From Pseudomonadota bacterium (GTDB taxonomy: Bacteria; Pseudomonadota; Alphaproteobacteria; Acetobacterales; Acetobacteraceae), in contig JAJYAF010000183.1 in assembly GCA_021779655.1 (NCBI GenBank), positions 1-5,461 on the forward strand: a DNA stretch of 5,461 bases, written 5' to 3'. Positions 1-5,461 of the stretch are shown here, in pieces. Made by a program: the position numbers and the translations under genes. The notes under the pieces are model-generated. The model ran no database searches. It was not told where the DNA came from and saw only the letters and a program-made list of their open reading frames with translations. Position 1 is the first letter of the stretch, and each line of letters begins with the position of its first letter.

Positions 1-1401
1 GCCCCAATGGGGGTCGGACACGGCGAAGACGGCACATTGCATCACCTCGGGATGGGTGCCGAGCACGCTCTCCACTTCCTGGGAGTAGACATTCTCGCCA
101 CCCGTCTTGATCATGTCCTTCACCCGGTCGGCGAAGAAGTAGTTGCCTTCGGCGTCGCGGATCAGCACGTCCCCGGTATGGAACCAGCCGCCCCGGAAGG
201 CGCGGCGATTGGCCTCCTCGTTCTTGTAATAGCCTTTCATGATGATCGGCCCGCGCACGATCTGCTCGCCCGGCTCGCCGACGGGGACATCCCTGTCCTC
301 ATCGTCCACCAGCCGGACATCGACGCCGAAGGAGCAGGCGCGGCCCACCCATCGGCCGTCGCCATTGGGCAGATCGGTCCAATCGCCGAAGAAGCCGCCG
401 GTGAGGATCGCGGCGGTGGACTCGCTCATCCCCTGGCCGGAGAAGAAGCGCAGATTGGGCGCGACGGAGCGCCAGCCATCCACCATCGCCTTGGGGATGG
501 TGGATGCCCAACTCAGGCATTTGGTCAAGCTGGTGAGATCGCTGGTGCGAAATCCGGGCTGCGAGAGCAGCGCCACGTAAAGTGTGGGCGGCAAGGCGGT
601 GCCGGTCAGGCGGTGGCGGGCCATCAGCTCGATCATCTGCGCCGGCTGGGGGGTTTGCGTCATCACGATGGTGGCGCGGTTGGCGAGGCAGAGCGTCGAG
701 AACAGATAGCCCGCCATATGAATGAGCGGAATGGTAATGAGAAACCGGTCCTGCTCGGCCAGATGGAAATTGAAGGACCAGCTCAGATGCGCGGCGCAAT
801 AATTCGCATGCGAAAGCATCACCCCCTTGGGCGCGGATTCCGTGCCGCTGGTAAAGAGCAGCGTGGCGACGTCATCGGTCTCGATGTGGATCTCCGGCTC
901 CTCGGCCGGCGCGGAGAGCAACGCGTCGAATTCCAGCCAGCCAGCGGGCAGCGGCGTGCCATTGCCGATCTGCACGAAGGCCTCGACCCAGGAAATGGCG
1001 TCGGCGATGGCGCTGACCTTGGCGGCCTGCGCGTCCTCGACAAAGACCCAGCGCGCCTCGGAGAATTGAATGAGATGCTGGACATCGGCCGGCGGCAGCA
1101 TGAAATTCACCGGCACCGCCCAGGCGCCGATTTTATGCAGCGCGAAGCTGACGATAAGAAACTCGATGCTGTTGCGCGACAAAATAACGATACGGTCGCC
1201 ATGGCGGATGCCCCGGGCAAGCAGGGTCTGGGCCATGGAGCAGGCCTGCGCATTCAACTGGCCATAGGTGATCGTGCGGCTGGCGCCCTCGGTCGTGTAG
1301 AAGATCACCGCCGGCTTGTCCGGCACGGCGAAGGCGGCGCGCCGAAGCGCGTCACCCAGATTCTGCCGGCGGATAAGGTTCATTGCGAGTTCAGTGGTCA
1401 T
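1..1401 (-). CDS. Acyl-CoA synthetase / AMP-dependent ligase (class I adenylate-forming enzyme), C-terminus cut by window edge
   Basis: This gene reads open for 467 codons from ATG at 1401 to the window edge. It belongs to the ANL superfamily, which activates a carboxylate with ATP to an acyl-adenylate and passes it to a thiol, usually CoA, in the cytoplasm. Visible motifs are the phosphate-binding loop TSGTESAPKG (residues 184-193), the A5 segment GQGMSES (322-328), HTGD (408-411) and the hinge DRVKDMIKTGGENV (425-438). The reading ends in SDPHWG, so roughly 40-60 residues are missing, including the usual A10 catalytic lysine. The start is supported by GGAGGAG five bases upstream. The segment before A5, usually GGAP-like, reads SWASTIP (297-303) here. 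The family is certain. The substrate is not: fatty, aromatic or other acids are all possible. No TTA, CTA or TCA codon occurs, so the antisense strand is open throughout. Confidence 0.93.
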   Translation of the reverse strand, partial: MTTELAMNLIRRQNLGDALRRAAFAVPDKPAVIFYTTEGASRTITYGQLNAQACSMAQTLLARGIRHGDRIVILSRNSIEFLIVSFALHKIGAWAVPVNFMLPPADVQHLIQFSEARWVFVEDAQAAKVSAIADAISWVEAFVQIGNGTPLPAGWLEFDALLSAPAEEPEIHIETDDVATLLFTSGTESAPKGVMLSHANYCAAHLSWSFNFHLAEQDRFLITIPLIHMAGYLFSTLCLANRATIVMTQTPQPAQMIELMARHRLTGTALPPTLYVALLSQPGFRTSDLTSLTKCLSWASTIPKAMVDGWRSVAPNLRFFSGQGMSESTAAILTGGFFGDWTDLPNGDGRWVGRACSFGVDVRLVDDEDRDVPVGEPGEQIVRGPIIMKGYYKNEEANRRAFRGGWFHTGDVLIRDAEGNYFFADRVKDMIKTGGENVYSQEVESVLGTHPEVMQCAVFAVSDPHWG

Positions 1402-1406
1402 GGCCG

Positions 1407-1413
1407 CTCCTCC
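1407..1413 (-). promoter_or_regulatory. Ribosome binding site of the acyl-CoA synthetase gene
   Basis: GGAGGAG on the minus strand lies five bases before the ATG at 1401. It is a near-perfect Shine-Dalgarno sequence and fixes this start. It also implies that the gene is translated independently of exbD. Confidence 0.8.
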
Positions 1414-1417
1414 GCGG

Positions 1418-1437
1418 TTTTGGAGAGGCTACCAAAA
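1418..1437. repeat. Short inverted repeat TTTTGG-N8-CCAAAA before the acyl-CoA synthetase gene
   Basis: A perfect 6-base inverted repeat (1418-1423 and 1432-1437) with an 8-base spacer sits just upstream of the ribosome binding site and overlaps the candidate -10 element. It could be a protein-binding operator or a weak leader hairpin. It is AT-rich against a GC-rich background, which makes it stand out, but the arms are short and chance is possible. Confidence 0.4.
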
Positions 1438-1454
1438 ATGGCGGGGCCAGACAA
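1426..1454 (-). promoter_or_regulatory. Possible weak sigma70-like promoter of the acyl-CoA synthetase gene
   Basis: On the minus strand, TTGTCT (1454-1449) and TAGCCT (1431-1426) are separated by 17 bases. They match the consensus at about 4 of 6 and 3 of 6 positions. Transcription would begin near 1419 and give a short leader that still holds the GGAGGAG site. The spacing is ideal but the hexamers are weak, so this is only a candidate. The -10 element lies within the TTTTGG/CCAAAA inverted repeat at 1418-1437. Confidence 0.2.
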
Positions 1455-1501
1455 TACTTAGGATGGGCCAGGGTTGCGCGAAAGCCGCCGAACCGTCCCG
1501 C

Positions 1502-1581
1502 GATCGGAACCAGATGCCCGGCTACGGCAGGTCCGGGCAGGCGCGGCGCGCAACCCTCGCCGCGCAGATGGGCGGCCGATC
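1502..1581 (-). repeat. Nested inverted repeats: two GC-rich hairpins inside a 6-bp closing stem
   Basis: Hairpin A pairs 1515-1521 (TGCCCGG) with 1533-1539 (CCGGGCA) across an 11-base loop. Hairpin B pairs 1541-1548 (GCGCGGCG) with 1558-1565 (CGCCGCGC) across a 9-base loop. One base separates them. Both are enclosed by GATCGG at 1502-1507 and CCGATC at 1576-1581, so a three-way-junction RNA could be drawn. It begins about 20 bases after the exbD stop. It may stabilise the exbBD message 3' end, aid termination, or act as a leader element for the next gene. The pairings are read directly; any function is inference, and GC-rich DNA makes chance stems common. Confidence 0.4.
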
Positions 1582-1601
1582 AATCCCCGGCTGACGGCGC
1601 G

Positions 1602-2006
1602 TTACTGGGTTTTGGTGGCGATGCCGATATCGGTAATCCCGTCCTTGCGAATGATATCCATCACATTCATCAGTTGTTGCAATTTGGTGCCCTTGTCCCC
1701 GGCCACGATCACGTCTGTCTGGTGGGTGGATTTCACCTGGGCGAGATAGGCCGAAAGCGCGTCCGGCGTCATGGTCTGGTCCTTCACATGCAGCACACCC
1801 TGCGCGTCGATGGCGACCAGCACTTCGGTATGAGGCAGTTGCTGCGCGGTCGAGGCGCCGGGTAGGGAAAGCGTCACGCCGGAATCCGGGATCATCCGCA
1901 GAACGATCATCACGAAAAATACCAGCAGGAACATCATGATATCGATCATCGGAACGATTTCGAGCCGAGGACGCTCGCGTTCCAGGAAATTGCGTTTGAT
2001 GCGCAT
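1602..2006 (-). CDS. exbD: ExbD/TolR-family biopolymer transport protein
   Basis: The product is 134 residues, close to typical ExbD (about 140). A short basic N-terminus (MRIKRNFLERERPR) precedes a single membrane helix at about 18-38 with the conserved proton-path aspartate D22 in VPMIDIM. A periplasmic domain of about 95 residues follows, ending in GITDIGIATKTQ. ExbD works with ExbB as a proton-driven motor that energises TonB and outer-membrane receptors. The ATG at 2006 is chosen because it lies two bases after the exbB stop, has GGGAG seven bases upstream, and opens on the true family N-terminus; the frame stays open further upstream but that part is exbB read out of frame. TolR is the main alternative, but no tol/pal gene is present and the ABC-importer context favours ExbD. 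Confidence 0.92.
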   Translation of the reverse strand: MRIKRNFLERERPRLEIVPMIDIMMFLLVFFVMIVLRMIPDSGVTLSLPGASTAQQLPHTEVLVAIDAQGVLHVKDQTMTPDALSAYLAQVKSTHQTDVIVAGDKGTKLQQLMNVMDIIRKDGITDIGIATKTQ

Positions 2007-2008
2007 GC

Positions 2009-2689
2009 TTACACTCCCGCCGGGGTGAGCCTGGCCGACGGAAACGTTTCTTTCCGTGGCGCCGCTTCCGCCGGCTCGCCCAGCCCGTTGCTGTGGATGC
2101 GATTGATCAGGATCAGCTTGAACAGTTCCAGTTGCCGCATGATCTTGCGCGCGAGCGAATTGAAATAGTTGACGAAGTACACGGCGATGATGGCAATCAG
2201 AAGACCGGCGCCCGTTGAGACCAGCGCGTCGGCGATGCCGCCGGTTACCTTCGAAGGACCGCCATTGGAGGAAAGGACGTTGAAGGCCTGGATCATGCCG
2301 ATGATCGTGCCAAACAATCCAAGCAGCGGCGCGATGGTGACAGAGGTATCGAGAATCCAAAGTCCACGATCAATGGCCGGAATAGCGTCCAGAATTTCCT
2401 CCTCAAGATGAGCATCCATCTCCTCCGCGTTCTCTCCCCGGGAAGCCAGGGCGGTGGCGATCAGATGACCCTGCAAGGTATTTCCAGCATGCGCCGCGAT
2501 TTCCTGCAGCCCCTGCGTGTTGCGAAATGGAACCTGCCGCAACTGCTTGTGCAGGTCGCGCCCCTGCCGGAGCACGCGGTTCAGGAACCATAACCGCTCA
2601 ATGGAAACCGCGAGCGTGATGATGAGCAGGATCGGCATGATCTCCAAGAGACCCCCCGTGAGAACCAGCAGTCGTATTATTTCGCTCAT
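2009..2689 (-). CDS. exbB: ExbB/TolQ/MotA-family proton channel protein
   Basis: The 226-residue product has the short-form ExbB layout. The first membrane helix is at about 13-33 and ends in ERLWFL. A cytoplasmic region of about 75 residues follows, with the acidic stretch EEMDAHLEEEILDAI. Helix two, about 112-136, contains the family hallmark APLLGLFGTIIGMIQAF (120-136). Helix three, about 152-176, contains ALVSTGAGLLIAI, whose threonine (T159) is the expected polar channel residue. It forms the inner-membrane oligomer around ExbD and converts proton flow into TonB movement. The start at 2689 has AAGGAGA six bases upstream, in the 23-base gap after the ATPase gene, and exbD starts two bases downstream. 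TolQ is the alternative reading and is less likely in this context. Confidence 0.93.
   Translation of the reverse strand: MSEIIRLLVLTGGLLEIMPILLIITLAVSIERLWFLNRVLRQGRDLHKQLRQVPFRNTQGLQEIAAHAGNTLQGHLIATALASRGENAEEMDAHLEEEILDAIPAIDRGLWILDTSVTIAPLLGLFGTIIGMIQAFNVLSSNGGPSKVTGGIADALVSTGAGLLIAIIAVYFVNYFNSLARKIMRQLELFKLILINRIHSNGLGEPAEAAPRKETFPSARLTPAGV
2014..2018 (-). promoter_or_regulatory. Ribosome binding site of exbD inside the 3' end of exbB
   Basis: GGGAG lies seven bases before the exbD ATG and within the last exbB codons. It supports the start at 2006 and translational coupling of the pair. Confidence 0.6.
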
Positions 2690-2695
2690 CTTCGT

Positions 2696-2702
2696 TCTCC
2701 TT
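2696..2702 (-). promoter_or_regulatory. Ribosome binding site of exbB
   Basis: AAGGAGA on the minus strand lies six bases before the exbB ATG at 2689. It occupies most of the 23-base gap after the ATPase stop at 2713. The gap is too small for a separate terminator and promoter, so exbB is probably co-transcribed with the ABC genes. Confidence 0.75.
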
Positions 2703-2712
2703 TCCGTTAAAA

Positions 2713-4545
2713 TTACGTTTGGGCAAAAGCGTCTCCGCCCTGAGCCTGTGGATTTACGCTATGCAAATGTGGCGCCGCCGCCACCAGCGCCTTGGTGTAG
2801 GTATTTCGCGGCGAAAGAATAAGGCTGGCGGAATCTGCCATTTCCACGATTTTCCCGGCCTTCAGCACGACGATTCTGTCCGCCATGTAATTTACCACGG
2901 CAAAATCATGGCTGATGAGAATATAAGATAGTTTTTTTTCTTGTGAGAGATCCTTCAAAAGATTTAGAAGCATTGCCTGGGTGGAAACATCCAGAGCCGA
3001 GGTGGGTTCGTCCAGCACGATAATATCCGGCTGCGCGGCAAGCGCGCGCGCGATCGCCACACGCTGCGCCTGACCGCCCGAAATGTTTCCGGGATATTGG
3101 TCTCCAATCCTGGGGTTCAAGCCAACCCGCGTGAGCAGCTCCGCCACCATCGCCGGAATATGCGCCTTTCGCGCAAGGCGCATAAGAAGGAGCGGTTCGG
3201 CGATTGCTTCCGCCACGCGAAGCCGCGGATTGAGCGATTCCCGGGGGTCCTGAAACACGACCTGGATTTTCCGCCGTAACCTTCTTCGCTCGCCCGGGCG
3301 CAGCCGGCTTAGTTCATGGCCTTCCAGAACGATGCTTCCGCCGTACGGCTGCATTTGCAGAATCGCACGTCCGAGCGTTGACTTTCCGGAGCCGCTTTCG
3401 CCCACCACGCCGAGGCATTCGCCCCGGCCAAGCCGCAGGGAAATGTCGTGCAGAGCGGTAAAGCCTTCCTTGCGCCGCAGCAGGCGGTTACCGCCCTGGT
3501 AGTGCACGGTAAGATTTGAAACCTCAAGCAAGGGTGGACCCGGCGCGGCGGCCGGCTTGCGGGAGAGCACCGGCGCGGGCGCGGGCGGATTGTTGGACAA
3601 GGGAAACAGGCAGGCAACGGCGGTTTCACCGGCGCGGTTTTCGGCGGGATAGGCGCGTTCGCATTCGGGTTGCCGCAGGGCGCAGCGGGGCGCGAAACGG
3701 CAGCCGGGCGGCCTCGTTTCCGGTTCGGGCAGCCCGCCGGGAATATTCTTGAGCTTTCCCTGGCCAAGCCGCGGTATCGCGCTTTGCAGCGCCTCGCTAT
3801 ACGGGTGGCGGGGATGAAGAAAAAACCGCCGCGCGGGGCCGCGTTCCACGGTACGGCCGGCATAGAGCACCTGGACCGCATCGGCATGCGCTTCCACCAC
3901 GGAGAAATCATGCGTGATGAACAGCACGCCCATGGCATGGTCCCGTTGCAGCCGCGCGATCAACGCCATGATCTGCCGCGCGATCAGGGGATCGAGGCCG
4001 GTGGTGGGCTCATCGGCGACGAGCAGTTTCGGCTCGCAGGCCAGCGCCATCGCGATCATGACGCGCTGACGCATGCCGCCGGAAAACTGGTGCGGGTAAT
4101 CGTCGATGCGGGCGGAAGGGTTCGGGATTCCCACTTCGCCAAGCAGGTCGAGCGCACGGCTTCTTGCGGCGCTTCGGCTGCCTTGCCGATGCACGCGCCA
4201 AGCCTCCTCGATCTGGATACCGACGCCGCGCGAAGGATTGAGCGCCGCCAGCGGGTTCTGAAAGACCATGCCGATTTCGCGGCCCCGCACGCGGCGCATT
4301 CCGGCTTCGTTAAGCGTTTGCAGGTCCGTTCCATCGAGCCAGACGGCGCCTGTCATCCACGCCCCGCGCGGTAGCAGCCGCATAAGCGCCATGGCCGCGA
4401 TGGTTTTGCCCGAGCCGCTTTCGCCCACCAGCGCAAGCATCTCGCCGCGCTTCACGGCAAGGTCCAGGTGATCCAGCACCGGAACAAGCGCCTGGCCGCG
4501 CCGTAACGAAACCGTGAGATTTTCGGTGCGCAGAATGTCTGTCAT
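2713..4545 (-). CDS. Fused double ATPase of a peptide/nickel-type ABC importer (DppD-DppF fusion, GsiA-like layout)
   Basis: The 610-residue protein holds two complete nucleotide-binding domains. NBD1 has Walker A GESGSGKT (41-48), Q-loop Q96, signature FSGGMRQR (154-161), Walker B LLVADE (174-179) and H-loop H212. An oligopeptide-type C-terminal extension follows, with four cysteines (C282, C288, C295, C312) in the GCRFAPRC...C...ACLFP pattern. A Pro/Ala-rich linker (about 318-338) leads to NBD2: Walker A GESGSGKST (382-390), Q432, signature ISGGQAQR (488-495), Walker B IIVLDE (508-513) and H546. NBD2 has only a short tail and no cysteine extension. The protein powers import through the paired permeases on the cytoplasmic face. 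The ATG at 4545 overlaps the permease stop by four bases (ATGA) and lacks a clear ribosome site, implying coupling. The frame stays open upstream to 5352, but that region codes for the permease. Residues 517-520 read SALD as usual, whereas NBD1 has the less typical TGLD. The substrate is unknown; peptide, metal chelate, opine and glutathione systems share this build. Confidence 0.95.
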   Translation of the reverse strand: MTDILRTENLTVSLRRGQALVPVLDHLDLAVKRGEMLALVGESGSGKTIAAMALMRLLPRGAWMTGAVWLDGTDLQTLNEAGMRRVRGREIGMVFQNPLAALNPSRGVGIQIEEAWRVHRQGSRSAARSRALDLLGEVGIPNPSARIDDYPHQFSGGMRQRVMIAMALACEPKLLVADEPTTGLDPLIARQIMALIARLQRDHAMGVLFITHDFSVVEAHADAVQVLYAGRTVERGPARRFFLHPRHPYSEALQSAIPRLGQGKLKNIPGGLPEPETRPPGCRFAPRCALRQPECERAYPAENRAGETAVACLFPLSNNPPAPAPVLSRKPAAAPGPPLLEVSNLTVHYQGGNRLLRRKEGFTALHDISLRLGRGECLGVVGESGSGKSTLGRAILQMQPYGGSIVLEGHELSRLRPGERRRLRRKIQVVFQDPRESLNPRLRVAEAIAEPLLLMRLARKAHIPAMVAELLTRVGLNPRIGDQYPGNISGGQAQRVAIARALAAQPDIIVLDEPTSALDVSTQAMLLNLLKDLSQEKKLSYILISHDFAVVNYMADRIVVLKAGKIVEMADSASLILSPRNTYTKALVAAAPHLHSVNPQAQGGDAFAQT

Positions 4546-5420
4546 CGGCGGCTTGTCCACCGCGCCAGCAATGCCTGTCCGATGAGCGAAGTGGCGAGCA
4601 AGGCCGAGAAGATTGCGATACCCGGCGGCAGAATCAGCCACCACGGATCGATGGCAATAATGTCGAGCCCGGTTTCCAGCAGGCTGCCCCAACTCACTTG
4701 CGGCGGCTGAACGCCAAGCCCGAGAAAACTTAAAGCGGATAGCGCAAAGATCGTATCGCCTACCATGAACGTGCCGTTGACCACCAGAATGGGCGCCATC
4801 ACGCGCAACAAATGCCGCCGCGCCACGTAAAACTTCGAAGCGCCGAACTGCTCGCTCACGAGAACGAATTCGCGATTTTTCTGGGCCAGTGTTTCGTTGC
4901 GCACGAGCCTGGCCAGCGCGGGCCATGAAATGAACCCAAGCAGCAAAATGAGCGAGCCGTTTCCAAGCGTGACGAGCGAGGCGAAGAACAGCAGCACGAT
5001 CAGGCTCGGCAATGCGAGGATGGCATCCAGGAGCCGCATCATCAGCCGGTCGAGCCAGGACGGTCCAAGCCCGGAGACAAGGCCATAGGCCGTGCCGACG
5101 AGAAACGCGAGCGCCGCCGCCGGCAATGAGACCGCGAGCGTGGCCAGCCCGCCGGAGAACAGCAATGCCATGCCATCGCGCCCCAGCGCGTCCGTGCCGA
5201 GAGGAAAGGCGATGGTTGGCCGTTGCAAAGCGTGGTCGGGGTGAATGGCGAACGGATCGACGCCATACAGGAAGGGACCGGCGAAGCCGATGCAAAGGAC
5301 AAAACCGGCCAGCGCAAGCCCGGCGGCCAAAGTGGCCCGGCCCGGATTCCAACGAAGCGCCTGGGCCAACGGGGCCGCGGGCATGGCCGGCGGCGTGGCG
5401 ATCATGACAGGCTCAGTCAT
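4542..5420 (-). CDS. DppC/OppC-type ABC transporter permease
   Basis: The 292-residue inner-membrane protein carries the DppC-type N-terminal signature FPLGTDALGRD (72-82). Hydrophobic helices lie near 31-52, 90-117, 132-152, 154-172, 207-236 and 260-285. The cytoplasmic ATPase-contact (EAA) loop lies around 184-210, with G193 and P210 in the expected pattern. The periplasmic segment between helix one and the signature (FLYGVDPFAIHPDHALQRPT) matches the family. It pairs with the upstream DppB-type permease and receives energy from the fused ATPase whose gene overlaps its stop. The ATG at 5420 overlaps the upstream gene by eight bases. No strong ribosome site is seen, so translation is probably coupled, and M6 is an alternative start. 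Length and motif order are normal, and the substrate cannot be inferred. Confidence 0.95.
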   Translation of the reverse strand: MTEPVMIATPPAMPAAPLAQALRWNPGRATLAAGLALAGFVLCIGFAGPFLYGVDPFAIHPDHALQRPTIAFPLGTDALGRDGMALLFSGGLATLAVSLPAAALAFLVGTAYGLVSGLGPSWLDRLMMRLLDAILALPSLIVLLFFASLVTLGNGSLILLLGFISWPALARLVRNETLAQKNREFVLVSEQFGASKFYVARRHLLRVMAPILVVNGTFMVGDTIFALSALSFLGLGVQPPQVSWGSLLETGLDIIAIDPWWLILPPGIAIFSALLATSLIGQALLARWTSRR

Positions 5421-5461
5421 AGCTTGCTCGCGGGTCCAGCAATCCGTTCGCGAGATCGGCG
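5413..5461 (-). CDS. 3' end of an upstream permease gene (DppB/OppB type), partial
   Basis: Only the last 15 complete codons and the TGA stop (5415-5413) are in the window. They read ADLANGLLDPRASYD, which resembles the usual DppB/OppB ending, a hydrophobic stretch followed by LLDPR and an aromatic residue. The stop lies inside the first codons of the DppC-type gene (8-base overlap), as expected for a dppB-dppC pair. The short piece would be weak evidence alone; the overlap and position make the call likely. Confidence 0.75.
   Translation of the reverse strand, partial: ADLANGLLDPRASYD

Larger units (their letters stand above)
1402..1601. other. Intergenic region between exbD and the acyl-CoA synthetase gene
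   Basis: This 200-base stretch contains no gene that I can support. It holds the ribosome binding site and possible promoter of the acyl-CoA synthetase gene, plus a cluster of inverted repeats at 1502-1581 and 1418-1437. It must contain any exbD terminator, but neither strong hairpin is followed by a T-run on the minus strand, so an ordinary intrinsic terminator is not visible. Confidence 0.7.

Noticed and set aside
7..1461. A 484-codon open frame on the plus strand
   Set aside because: It is in exact antisense register with the acyl-CoA synthetase gene. It stays open only because the sense gene uses no TTA, CTA or TCA codons. Its protein is His/Gly/Ala-rich without a recognisable domain.
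1541..1565. Intrinsic terminator for exbD
   Set aside because: The 8-bp GC hairpin is good, but no T-run follows it on the minus strand, so it is kept only as part of a structured region.
1383..1865. A 160-codon plus-strand frame spanning the gap and exbD
   Set aside because: It crosses the intergenic inverted repeats and runs antisense to exbD, with no clear ribosome site or domain.
2007..2360. In-frame upstream extension of exbD
   Set aside because: This is exbB read in the wrong frame. The ATG at 2006 has its own ribosome site and a normal ExbD N-terminus.
2690..2712. A promoter between the ATPase gene and exbB
   Set aside because: The 23 bases are largely filled by the ribosome binding site, and no hexamer pair at proper spacing was recognised.
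3670..4374. A 234-codon open frame on the plus strand opposite the ATPase
   Set aside because: It lies antisense to the conserved NBD1 and linker, has no recognisable motif, and its composition follows the complement of the real gene.
4546..5352. A 269-codon in-frame upstream extension of the fused ATPase
   Set aside because: It overlaps the DppC-type permease in another frame, is Arg-rich without a domain, and the ATG at 4545 starts exactly at the family N-terminus.

Overview
The window comes from a GC-rich genome. All recognisable genes lie on the minus strand, so they read from the right end (5461) to the left end (1). The ExbB/ExbD pair implies a Gram-negative host with an energised outer membrane. 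The GC-rich codon use and family mix fit a proteobacterium, perhaps an alphaproteobacterium. That placement is an impression from style and was not tested by any search.

Layout in the direction of transcription: (1) 5461-5413, the last codons of an upstream gene ending like a DppB/OppB-type permease; (2) 5420-4542, a DppC/OppC-type permease; (3) 4545-2713, a 610-residue ATPase with the DppD-like and DppF-like nucleotide-binding domains fused in one chain; (4) 2689-2009, an ExbB/TolQ-family proton-channel protein; (5) 2006-1602, an ExbD/TolR-family protein; (6) 1601-1402, a 200-base gap with several inverted repeats; (7) 1401-1, an acyl-CoA synthetase-like adenylate-forming enzyme whose C-terminus is cut off by the window edge.

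Genes 1 to 5 are packed with junctions of -8, -4, +23 and +2 bases and look like one transcription unit. The permeases and fused ATPase form the inner-membrane core of a peptide/nickel/opine (PepT) family importer. ExbB and ExbD would use the proton motive force, through TonB, to power an outer-membrane receptor. Together they suggest a two-membrane uptake route for one substrate: TonB-dependent entry to the periplasm, then ABC import to the cytoplasm. No receptor, periplasmic binding protein or TonB lies in the window, and the substrate cannot be named from this sequence.

The acyl-CoA synthetase is separated by the structured gap and has its own strong ribosome binding site. It may be a separate unit, although no convincing intrinsic terminator separates it from exbD. 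I saw no tRNA, rRNA, CRISPR array, insertion sequence or phage element.
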